Shown here: positions 1 through 5,780 of the stretch, piece after piece
Numbering within the stretch: position 1 is the stretch's first letter
Layout: each line of letters begins with the position of its first letter
From: Archaeoglobales archaeon
GTDB lineage: Archaea > Halobacteriota > Archaeoglobi > Archaeoglobales > Archaeoglobaceae
NCBI GenBank assembly: GCA_003662995.1
Contig: QMZC01000022.1
Span: 1 to 32,071, forward strand
Direction of reading: 5' to 3'
Length of the DNA stretch: 32,071 nucleotides
The notes under the pieces: model-generated
The model's input: the letters and a program-made list of their open reading frames with translations, nothing else
What the model was told of the DNA's origin: nothing
Databases searched by the model: none
Program-made: the position numbers and the translations under genes

Positions 1-166
1 ACAACATGCCTTTTGAAGATTTTTATTATATATCCTTGAAAGTCTGGAAGAACACAGGCTGGTTGAAGCCAGCTATGATTGGGATGAAATCTATGAGGAT
101 TTTGGGAAGTGGGTTGAGGCTGCAAGGTTGCTGGGGAAGTTGAAGAAGGTTGATGAGGAGATGTAG
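1..166 (+). pseudogene. Truncated small helical 'YGM-domain' protein, frame-broken
   Basis: This is the 3' end of a small gene cut by the window edge. One frame reads M-P-F-E-D-F-Y-Y-I from base 6. The frame two bases off continues with L-E-S-L-E-E-H-R-L-V-E-A, then a W-rich stretch (YDWDEIYEDFGKWVEAARLL) and stops at 164-166. Joined at about base 30 in a TA-rich run, they give a plausible C-terminal half of the same small helical domain seen twice in the 168-residue protein at 296-802 (YGM, then F-x-x-F, then an acidic W-containing helix). The second frame has a stop at 14-16, so no single frame is open through the piece. From memory, domains of this shape occur beside toxin-like genes in archaea; no toxin is visible here. 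Function unknown. Confidence 0.4.
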
Positions 167-251
167 GAAAGGGTTTTTCCTTGACAGAAAAATTGGAAAA
201 TTAAAGGATGTTTGACCTACTTGATTACAATAACGTGTGTACAGACAAAAG

Positions 252-300
252 GGTAACGCTAACAACTAAGGGAAAAGGTCAATTTAAGTTTAGTGTTACC
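252..300. repeat. 11-bp inverted repeat with 27-nt loop
   Basis: GGTAACGCTAA at 252-262 faces TTAGTGTTACC at 290-300. In a plus-strand RNA this would form an 11-bp stem with one G-U pair. The right arm overlaps the stop codon of the minus-strand gene ending at 296. It could be a transcript end for the gene fragment at 1-166, or a relic of a mobile element. There is no other support. Confidence 0.3.
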
Positions 301-802
301 GGACCTTCAACTTCTTTAACTCCTCCTCTAAATCCTCCCATTCAGAAACATCTTCAAGGATTTCTTGAGGATCAAACCTTTCCATCAACTTTTCAAACTC
401 TCTCAAATCCTCAGTTGCATCGAAAAACTCATCAAAATCCATCCCATACTTCTGTCTAAGTTGATTAATTCTCTCTTCAATCTCCCTAATCCTTCTTTCT
501 CTTTCGCTTAAAACCTTCCTATTCGGGGACATCTTAACCCAATCCTTATCCATCTCAGCAAATAGATCAACTTCCTTTCCTAACTCCTTCAACAACTTTT
601 CCTTCTCATCAAGTAAGCTAACGAGCTTAGCTAGATCATCCATAACCTCATCAGCATCAAACTTCTCAAGCAAAACAGACATATCTCCCTCAACATGATT
701 ATAGAAGTCCTTATAACTCATTCCATACTTTTCCTCAAGCCTTCTAAGCTCTAAGTCAATTTCCTTTATTCTTACAATTGTATGCCTCTTCGTCTCCTTC
801 AT
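296..802 (-). CDS. Two-repeat 'YGM-domain' helical protein, antitoxin-like
   Basis: This is a 168-residue, highly charged, all-helical protein with no signal peptide. It is an internal duplication: residues 12-70 and 105-166 align at an offset of 93 residues, sharing I-(K/R)-E-I, then K-Y-G-M (residues 25-28 and 118-121), F-x-x-F or Y-x-x-F, and L-(E/M)-(K/E)-(K/R)-F-D. The gene lies 5 nt after the stop of the small ribbon-helix-helix gene at 808-981 on the same strand, so they are probably co-transcribed. A broken single-domain relative lies at the left window edge. The domain resembles small archaeal proteins often found in toxin-antitoxin neighbourhoods, but that is recollection and no toxin partner is evident. 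Function is not assigned. Confidence 0.7.
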   Translation of the reverse strand: MKETKRHTIVRIKEIDLELRRLEEKYGMSYKDFYNHVEGDMSVLLEKFDADEVMDDLAKLVSLLDEKEKLLKELGKEVDLFAEMDKDWVKMSPNRKVLSERERRIREIEERINQLRQKYGMDFDEFFDATEDLREFEKLMERFDPQEILEDVSEWEDLEEELKKLKVR

Positions 803-807
803 GTTCT

Positions 808-981
808 TTAATCTTCCTCAACAGCCTTCTTAATAAAAGATTTCTCAGATAGCCAAGCTATGACGATATTTCTCACAATTTCAGCATCTTTATCTCCCAT
901 CTTACCTTTGAGGTTTTTCTCTATAACTTCCCATGTTCCCCAAGGGATTGTTACGATTATTCTTTTTCCTTTATGAGTCAT
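808..981 (-). CDS. 57-aa ribbon-helix-helix-like DNA-binding protein
   Basis: This short gene encodes 57 residues starting MTHKGKRIIVTIPWG. A basic N terminus and one beta strand (RIIVTIP) are followed by two helices (TWEVIEKNLKG and AEIVRNIVIAWLSEK), the order expected for a MetJ/Arc/CopG ribbon-helix-helix repressor. It stops 5 nt before the start of the two-repeat helical protein, which fits an autoregulated operon. It is divergent from the gene at 1060, and the shared intergenic region holds a TATA-like box and a 15-bp direct repeat. The assignment rests on the strand-helix-helix pattern only. Confidence 0.65.
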   Translation of the reverse strand: MTHKGKRIIVTIPWGTWEVIEKNLKGKMGDKDAEIVRNIVIAWLSEKSFIKKAVEED

Positions 982-983
982 AA

Positions 984-1047
984 TGGAGTATAATCGGAAA
1001 ACTTTAAATAGTTTATCATCTATATTTCCAATTGGAGTTAAAACGGA
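984..1047. promoter_or_regulatory. Divergent promoter region with 15-bp direct repeat
   Basis: TGGAGTATAATCGGA at 984-998 and TGGAGTTAAAACGGA at 1033-1047 match at 12 of 15 positions and flank a TATA-like ACTTTAAATAG at 1001-1011. The first copy ends just upstream of the start of the minus-strand ribbon-helix-helix gene; the second lies just upstream of the ribosome-binding site (GGTGATAG) of the gene at 1060. The placement suits operator sites for one of the two ribbon-helix-helix proteins encoded alongside. This is inferred from position only. Confidence 0.4.
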
Positions 1048-1059
1048 GTAGGTGATAGA

Positions 1060-1404
1060 ATGGAAAGGTTGGTTGAGGAAAGAAGTGTAAGAGAGAGGAA
1101 TGTTAAAAAGACGTACAAACTGGAGAAGCTAAACATCGACATCAACGAGAATGGAGAGCCAGTAATGTCTCTACCATGGATGGGATTGGTAGTAGAGATT
1201 CCAAAAACACTACAAGTCAATTACTGCCTTGAAAATATTAGGAAGATAGAAATTAATTTCTCTGATCTCACAACACCAAACACACCAAATTTAACGCTGA
1301 AGTTCCAGGGGAATCAAGGTTTTGTTGAGGTATCATTTTCTTTGGATGTGGTCAGAAAACTAATCGAATTTGTCAAGGAGGTAGAGAATGAAGGAGGTTG
1401 TTGA
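1060..1404 (+). CDS. Hypothetical protein, 114 aa
   Basis: I do not recognise this family. The N terminus is charged (MERLVEERSVRERNVKKTYKL). The middle alternates hydrophobic and polar residues, suggesting beta strands (VMSLPWMGLVVEIPK, IRKIEINFSDL, LTLKFQG, FVEVSFSLD), and the end is a helix (VVRKLIEFVKEVENE). There is no signal peptide or membrane segment. A purine-rich ribosome-binding site (GGTGATAG) precedes the ATG. Its last 17 nt overlap the next gene, so the two are translationally linked. Since the partner looks like a ribbon-helix-helix protein, this could be the second half of a toxin-antitoxin-like pair, but nothing in the sequence shows an active site. Confidence 0.6.
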   Translation: MERLVEERSVRERNVKKTYKLEKLNIDINENGEPVMSLPWMGLVVEIPKTLQVNYCLENIRKIEINFSDLTTPNTPNLTLKFQGNQGFVEVSFSLDVVRKLIEFVKEVENEGGC

Positions 1405-1615
1405 GGTAAAGATAGATAGGGAATTCTATGAATTGTTGAGAGAATACTGTGAGTTCATAGGGTTCGACATCAACGAATACATTGTTAACAGCATTGTCTT
1501 TAACATGGGTGCACAGCTTGATAGTCTTTTAGGCACACCAGTAGAAAGAAGAGCAGAAAAGATTGCGAAGAGGTTTGTGGAGCTAACAAAACATCCTATA
1601 CCTAAGATTGAATAA
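1388..1615 (+). CDS. 75-aa ribbon-helix-helix-like protein
   Basis: This small protein starts MKEVVEVKIDREFYELLREYC. A strand (VVEVKID) followed by two helices (REFYELLREYCEFIG and INEYIVNSIVFNM) is the CopG-like ribbon-helix-helix layout, with an additional C-terminal helix (VERRAEKIAKRFVEL) that might bind a partner. It overlaps the preceding gene by 17 nt. A T-rich tract follows the stop (1616-1640), and the AbrB-like gene converges on it from the other side, so the tract may end transcription in both directions. A role as antitoxin or repressor is inference. Confidence 0.6.
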   Translation: MKEVVEVKIDREFYELLREYCEFIGFDINEYIVNSIVFNMGAQLDSLLGTPVERRAEKIAKRFVELTKHPIPKIE

Positions 1616-1637
1616 TTAAAAAATTTGTTTTATTTTT

Positions 1638-1787
1638 TTATCGTTTGCTAAGCTGGATTGTTCTAGGTCCTGTGATCACGATCTCTATTTGATCTCCCTC
1701 ACTCCAGTTTAAGGCTTCTGCAATGTCCTTAGGTATCGTAACCACCAATGAAGATGCGACCCTTCTAAGCTTAACTTTCTTACCCAT
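1638..1787 (-). CDS. 49-aa AbrB/SpoVT-type (swapped-hairpin) protein
   Basis: The gene encodes 49 residues and matches the AbrB fold: basic residues (KKVKLRRV), a strand (SSLVVTIPKDIAEAL) with the typical T-I-P-K-D turn, then W-S-E-G-D-Q-I-E-I-V, where G-D is the usual tight turn. Proteins of this size are archaeal transcription regulators or antitoxins of VapBC-type pairs. No PIN-domain toxin lies next to it. The ATG at 1785-1787 is preceded by GTGATACC. It converges on the gene ending at 1615. Confidence 0.75.
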   Translation of the reverse strand: MGKKVKLRRVASSLVVTIPKDIAEALNWSEGDQIEIVITGPRTIQLSKR

Positions 1788-1927
1788 GGTATCACATTCC
1801 AATTTTGATATGAATATCGTTGTTCAAATTGTTGTGTATGTTGTTAGATATGTTTTGGGATAGTTGGATATATATGATTTTTCATGAGTTGAAATATGAT
1901 TAAAATAAAAATGGAAAGACGACTACT

Positions 1928-1944
1928 TAATAAATAATATTAAG
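1928..1944 (+). promoter_or_regulatory. TATA-like box for the ferritin-like gene
   Basis: TTAATAAATAATATTAA is centred about 29 nt upstream of the ATG at 1965, the spacing expected for a leaderless archaeal mRNA. It supports 1965, rather than the GTG at 1991, as the original start of the next gene. Confidence 0.4.
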
Positions 1945-1964
1945 CTATCTAACAAAATAAAAGT

Positions 1965-2455
1965 ATGGGAGAGGCAAAAGTGATGCTAAGGTGCTTGTTT
2001 CATTACTTGGGAAAGCCTATGCTGGGGAATTCGCTATATCTGAGGAAATAGCAGAATGCCTTCTTTACACAAACGATGACGAGTGTTGGAATTCATTGTT
2101 TGTAATGATGCACGATTGCGAAGTGCACAGAATTATGATTGAGGACATTGTCAAATCGTTAGGTTTTGACATTGAAAATTTTAGAGAGTATTCATTTAAA
2201 ACCGTGAACATCAGAAGATACGAAGCTGAAGGGGAAAAAGACGTATCAAAACTCCTTTCCGAGATACACAGATGGGTTGAGGGGATCCGAAGATATTACG
2301 CACATCTCCTAAACTTTGATTTTTCAGAGGTAGCTAAAAAAGTTAGGGATGAAGCGATCATCAAATTAAAAGATACATTGAAGCAGCTGATGGAAATGAA
2401 AGAAAAGCATGTAAAAACAATTAAAAAGTTGCTATCAGACAAAAACTTTGAATGA
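1965..2455 (+). CDS. Ferritin-like four-helix protein, probable N-terminal frameshift
   Basis: The open frame from GTG at 1991 gives 154 residues. The ATG at 1965 begins M-G-E-A-K in another frame; adding one A to the four-A run at about 1976-1979 would join them as MGEAKSDAKVLVSLLGKAY. The protein is all-helical, with helices near AGEFAISEEIAECL, MMHDCEVHRIMIEDIVKSLG, SEIHRWVEGIRRYYAHLL and QLMEMKEKHVKTIKKLL. Acidic and His residues occur in each, as in ferritin-like di-iron proteins, although the usual E-x-x-H spacing is not met in helix B. Rubrerythrin-like activity is therefore only a suggestion. It is followed at 73 nt by the metallo-beta-lactamase gene on the same strand. Confidence 0.5.
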
Positions 2456-2527
2456 TTTACGTTTTTCATCCAAGTTTTGTTAAGAAACAATCGTAAAAAC
2501 TTAAAGCATCTAGGTTTTAAAAAATCC

Positions 2528-3151
2528 ATGAGAGTGATAGTTGTTTACGATAACGAAGCGTTAGAAGGGTACAAAGCGGGGTGGGGATTTTCCTGCTACA
2601 TCGAGACCGAAACAAGAATTTTATTTGATACGGGATGGGATGGTAATGTATTGCTCCATAACTTAAAAAAAGCAGAAATTGACAGTTTTGACTATATAAT
2701 GCTCTCCCACTCTCACTGGGACCACATAGGTGGATTAAATCATGTAATTGATAGAACAGATTGTGTTATCCTTCCAAAATCCTTTTCAGAAAATTTGAAG
2801 AGGGAGATAGCCAAAAAAGCTGAAGTGTTGGAAGTTAATAATGCCACAAAAATCACCGATAATTTTTACACTACTGGTGACTTGAACGGTGAGCAATCCG
2901 CCATTTTTAAATCCAGGAAAGGATTAATCGTGATAACAGGATGTGCTCACCCTGGCTTGGATAGAATAATATACAAAGCCAAGGAATTTGGAAAGATACA
3001 CGCAATATTGGGTGGTTTTCATAACTTCAGCAGAATAGACACTTTATCCAATTACTTGGCAATTCCATGTCACTGCACTTCAAAAAAGAGGGAAATTTTA
3101 AAATTCAAAAATTCAAGGGTTTGCGCTGTTGGAAGTGTTTTTGAGTTTTGA
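2528..3151 (+). CDS. Metallo-beta-lactamase-fold protein, MJ0301-like
   Basis: Starting at ATG 2528 (MRVIVVYDNEA) gives 207 residues; the longer frame back to 2477 adds a basic segment without family support. The metal-binding core is clear: S-H-S-H-W-D-H-I-G-G, then T-G-C-A-H-P-G, then G-G-F-H-N. A late C-H-C-T is also present. The T-G-C-A-H-P-G and G-G-F-H signatures fit the subgroup containing MJ0301, which joins a dihydropterin to ribofuranosylaminobenzene phosphate in methanopterin biosynthesis, but many members are unassigned hydrolases and this one is shorter than MJ0301. It ends 5 nt from the convergent RibBA-like gene. Fold call is firm, substrate uncertain. Confidence 0.8.
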   Translation: MRVIVVYDNEALEGYKAGWGFSCYIETETRILFDTGWDGNVLLHNLKKAEIDSFDYIMLSHSHWDHIGGLNHVIDRTDCVILPKSFSENLKREIAKKAEVLEVNNATKITDNFYTTGDLNGEQSAIFKSRKGLIVITGCAHPGLDRIIYKAKEFGKIHAILGGFHNFSRIDTLSNYLAIPCHCTSKKREILKFKNSRVCAVGSVFEF

Positions 3152-3156
3152 TATCA

Positions 3157-4299
3157 TCAATCGTTTATGCAAATTAGATGCCCCATCTTCTCTTTTTTAG
3201 CCTTCAGATACTCTAAGTTCTCCTCACTCGGCTCAACTTCAATCGGCTCCCTCTTCACCTTAAATCCATACTTTTCAAGCTCTTTAATCTTCAATGGATT
3301 GTTTGTCATGAGTCTTATATTCTTGACACCCAAATCCATCAAGATTTGTGCCGCTATGCCATAACTTCTCAAATCTGGTGGAAATCCAAGTTCTATGTTT
3401 GCCTCAACTGTGTCTTTCCCCTCCTCTTGCAACTTGTAAGCCATTAGCTTGTTAATCAATCCAATTCCTCTTCCTTCATGACCCCTCATGTAAATTGCAA
3501 CACCCTTGTCTTCCCTATCAATCTTTTTCAAAGCCTTCTCAAGCTGATCCCCACAATCACACCTCAAAGAGTGAAAAACATCTCCAGTCAAACATTCAGA
3601 GTGTATTCTAACCAGCACATCATCTTTGTCCACATTTCCTCTAACCAACGCTATAATTTCGCCAATTGGCGTCTCATATCCTACAGCCTTAAAAACGCCA
3701 TAAAATTTGGTTGGCAATGTTGCCTCAACAACTCTCTCAACCAATTTTTCATGTCTAAGTCTGTGCATAATAAGCTCATTTATACTGAAAAACTCCAAGT
3801 CGTTTTGTTTTGCAAAATTTGTTGCATAATCGGCATCAGCAATCTTGCCATCAGAGGTTATCAGTGTTGAGTATATGCCTGCTGCTTCAAATCCAGCCAT
3901 TTTAGAAACATCCAAACAAGCCTCACCAAATGAGGGTCTCTCCAAAACCCCACCTTCCTTAGCTTCTTCAACAAATATCCTTCCCGGATACCGAATTTCA
4001 TCGATCTCAATCTTTCCAAAAATCAGGTTTTTAATGAAATTAGCCCTTTCGTCTGCGGAAAGCCCATTTACCTTAAAGTCTATGGGTATCAGATTTCCGT
4101 TGTAAAACCTAAACCTGTTTAAGCCAAGCTTGGCAATCATCCTCCAAGGCAATGCGAGTCTTATCTCATCGCAATTTCGCATGATAAAAGTTATCGCCAC
4201 TCCAGAAACGATTTCGGCGGGAATGCAGACAACAGCTTTTTTGTCATCATAAATAATGACAGGTTTGCCTTTTTTAACAGCTTCAATGGCTTTTTGCAT
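3157..4299 (-). CDS. RibBA-like protein: GTP cyclohydrolase II with degenerate RibB domain
   Basis: 380 residues in RibB-RibA order. The C-terminal half (from about residue 200) is an intact GTP cyclohydrolase II: zinc cysteines in E-C-L-T-G-D-V-F-H-S-L-R-C-D-C-G, the G-H-E-G-R-G-I-G-L loop, and M-T-N-N-P-L-K. It should open GTP to the first riboflavin (or F420 chromophore) precursor. The N-terminal half keeps the RibB fold (AIEAVKKGKPVII at the start, GGVLERP and MAGFEAAGIYS near the end) but lacks its active site. The acidic D-D-E-D-R-E-N-E-G-D loop is reduced to Y-D-D-K-K-A-V-V, and the catalytic His of G-H-T-E-A is Phe (S-F-G-E-A). This domain is probably inactive as dihydroxybutanone phosphate synthase, so a separate RibB is expected elsewhere. 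A TATA box lies 26 nt before the start. Confidence 0.88.
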   Translation of the reverse strand: MQKAIEAVKKGKPVIIYDDKKAVVCIPAEIVSGVAITFIMRNCDEIRLALPWRMIAKLGLNRFRFYNGNLIPIDFKVNGLSADERANFIKNLIFGKIEIDEIRYPGRIFVEEAKEGGVLERPSFGEACLDVSKMAGFEAAGIYSTLITSDGKIADADYATNFAKQNDLEFFSINELIMHRLRHEKLVERVVEATLPTKFYGVFKAVGYETPIGEIIALVRGNVDKDDVLVRIHSECLTGDVFHSLRCDCGDQLEKALKKIDREDKGVAIYMRGHEGRGIGLINKLMAYKLQEEGKDTVEANIELGFPPDLRSYGIAAQILMDLGVKNIRLMTNNPLKIKELEKYGFKVKREPIEVEPSEENLEYLKAKKEKMGHLICIND

Positions 4300-4320
4300 G
4301 CTTTTCCAACTCCCAATAGC

Positions 4321-4330
4321 TATATATAAT
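4321..4330 (-). promoter_or_regulatory. TATA box of the RibBA-like gene
   Basis: Read on the minus strand, ATTATATATA is centred about 26 nt upstream of the ATG at 4299, placing the transcript start at or near the start codon. A GGGAG between the box and the ATG could act as a ribosome-binding site only if transcription starts further upstream. Confidence 0.55.
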
Positions 4331-4354
4331 TTTTGAGATGTTTCTCATTTATAG

Positions 4355-4546
4355 TTAATCCTTGTGTTCGAATTTCTTTTCTATTTCTCCTGATTCAAGT
4401 AACTCTTTGTATTCACCTTCTGTCATCTCCAAGATGAAGGACCCTACATAACCACAGTTTTTGCAGTAGTACTTTCCTGTATATCCCCCAGCATCGAGTT
4501 CTATTTCTGTTGATTTGCAAACTGGACAGACTAGGATTCTTCTCAT
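4355..4546 (-). CDS. 63-aa zinc-ribbon protein
   Basis: Two zinc knuckles are visible: C-P-V-C at residues 8-11 and C-K-N-C about 20 residues later, separated by a strand containing G-G-Y-T-G-K-Y-Y. A hydrophobic strand (GSFILEM) and an acidic helical tail (EGEYKELLESGEIEKKFEHKD) follow. This is the layout of small archaeal single zinc-ribbon proteins resembling the ribbons of TFIIS or TFB, which may bind nucleic acid or act as protein adaptors. It lies 58 nt downstream of purP on the same strand and upstream of the RibBA-like gene. Specific role unknown. Confidence 0.7.
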   Translation of the reverse strand: MRRILVCPVCKSTEIELDAGGYTGKYYCKNCGYVGSFILEMTEGEYKELLESGEIEKKFEHKD

Positions 4547-4604
4547 GAAGTTGGTATTTTTTTAAATGTATTAATGTCTTTGGTTTTCCTTTTTCGGATT
4601 CGAA

Positions 4605-5732
4605 TCAAGTTACTATTTCTTCAAGTCTCTTCAACTCCAAGGCTTTCTTTATTTCCATCATTGACAAGTCCAAGGGGTCTTCAATCTTTAATCCATATTT
4701 CAGGCTTAAATTCCTCATTTCGGGTGAAGTTGGACCAATAGCTGGATCCCCAGGCACCCTCATTGAGACGTCAAATATTACAAATTCCAATTTTTCTTCA
4801 GGTGAATAAGCTATTGCTCCTTGTAAACCGAATAAACCAATGATACCCGGGTTATACTCTTTTTCGCAGATTCTAATGAATTTTTCAGCAGATTCATAGG
4901 CTAAATCCTGTTTACTCTCTCTCATCGTAACTCCAAAGTGCCCGATTTCTTCATTCTTTACTGGAACGTTGATTTTTAGCTGTTCTTTGGCTGGTAAATT
5001 TAGAAATCCTTGCAGATTTACCTGTCTTCTGTCGCTAAATCCAACAAAGTCGAAGTCATCAAATTCTTCTTTTAGAGCATAGCTATGAAAGTTTGCATTA
5101 AATCTTGCCCCCAAAACGTACTCTTCAATTCTAGCCTTCTTTAAACCCTCCTCATCAATCACCCCATCCTTTATAAGTTCTTCAGCCTGTCTGTAGTAAT
5201 CTTCAGGCGAGATGGCGTAAAAAAACGCTCTCTCCAGAGGGTTCTTTGCCTGCTGGACCTTAACGACAACCAGCCTGTCTATCTCTTCAGGAGATCTAAA
5301 TTCCTTAGGATACCTCAACCCTGCTTTTTCTAAGAGGTAATACTGCCCCCTCTCAAAATCTCTCTCTTCAGCCCTCAATAAATAACGATTTCCGTAAATT
5401 GGAACTTCAAATTCGTTTTCTATACCATCATATCCGACGTAAACAGCGAAACTCCTGTTTGGTATTAAAATGGCGTTCAACTCAATTAACCTCTGCTGGA
5501 TTTCTTTGTTCAACAGATCCTTAAACGAATCAAGCATTATTACCTCATCGTATAGATGTCGGTTGTACCTTGTGTACAATTTATCCCTTCCCTTTTGCAC
5601 AATAACAACAGTTTTAAATCCCCAAGCCTTAGCCGACACACCAGCTTCTTTGGCAGAATGGGAGCCAAAAATTGCTATTGTCACGTTTTTGTAATCCTCA
5701 ACGATTTTTCTGGCTTTTGATATCATGTCCAT
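4605..5732 (-). CDS. purP: PurP, formate-dependent AICAR formyl ligase (or paralogue)
   Basis: 375 residues of the archaeal PurP family of ATP-grasp enzymes. PurP uses ATP and formate to convert AICAR to FAICAR, step 9 of purine synthesis, replacing the bacterial folate-dependent enzyme. The N terminus carries the family hallmark: T-I-A-I-F-G-S-H-S-A-K-E followed by G-F-K-T-V-V-I-V-Q-K-G-R and Y-T-R-Y. The C-terminal part has F-V-I-F-D-V-S-M-R-V-P-G-D-P and G-P-T-S-P-E, typical of the catalytic domain. Length matches the family. Many archaea have two PurP paralogues, only one of them clearly catalytic, so the exact activity is less certain than the family. It starts 48 nt downstream of the reconstructed metal ATPase, on the same strand. 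Confidence 0.88.
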   Translation of the reverse strand: MDMISKARKIVEDYKNVTIAIFGSHSAKEAGVSAKAWGFKTVVIVQKGRDKLYTRYNRHLYDEVIMLDSFKDLLNKEIQQRLIELNAILIPNRSFAVYVGYDGIENEFEVPIYGNRYLLRAEERDFERGQYYLLEKAGLRYPKEFRSPEEIDRLVVVKVQQAKNPLERAFFYAISPEDYYRQAEELIKDGVIDEEGLKKARIEEYVLGARFNANFHSYALKEEFDDFDFVGFSDRRQVNLQGFLNLPAKEQLKINVPVKNEEIGHFGVTMRESKQDLAYESAEKFIRICEKEYNPGIIGLFGLQGAIAYSPEEKLEFVIFDVSMRVPGDPAIGPTSPEMRNLSLKYGLKIEDPLDLSMMEIKKALELKRLEEIVT

Positions 5733-5780
5733 GATTAAAGTTTTGAGAGAGGTTAAAAAATTGTTGTTTTTAATCTTGAA

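Noticed and set aside
2477-2527. Upstream extension of the metallo-beta-lactamase protein by 17 residues.
   Set aside because: The basic segment has no family support; M-R-V-I-V-V-Y at 2528 begins the fold.
3478-3870. 130-aa plus-strand open frame inside the RibBA-like gene.
   Set aside because: Antisense shadow of a well-supported enzyme; no motifs of its own.
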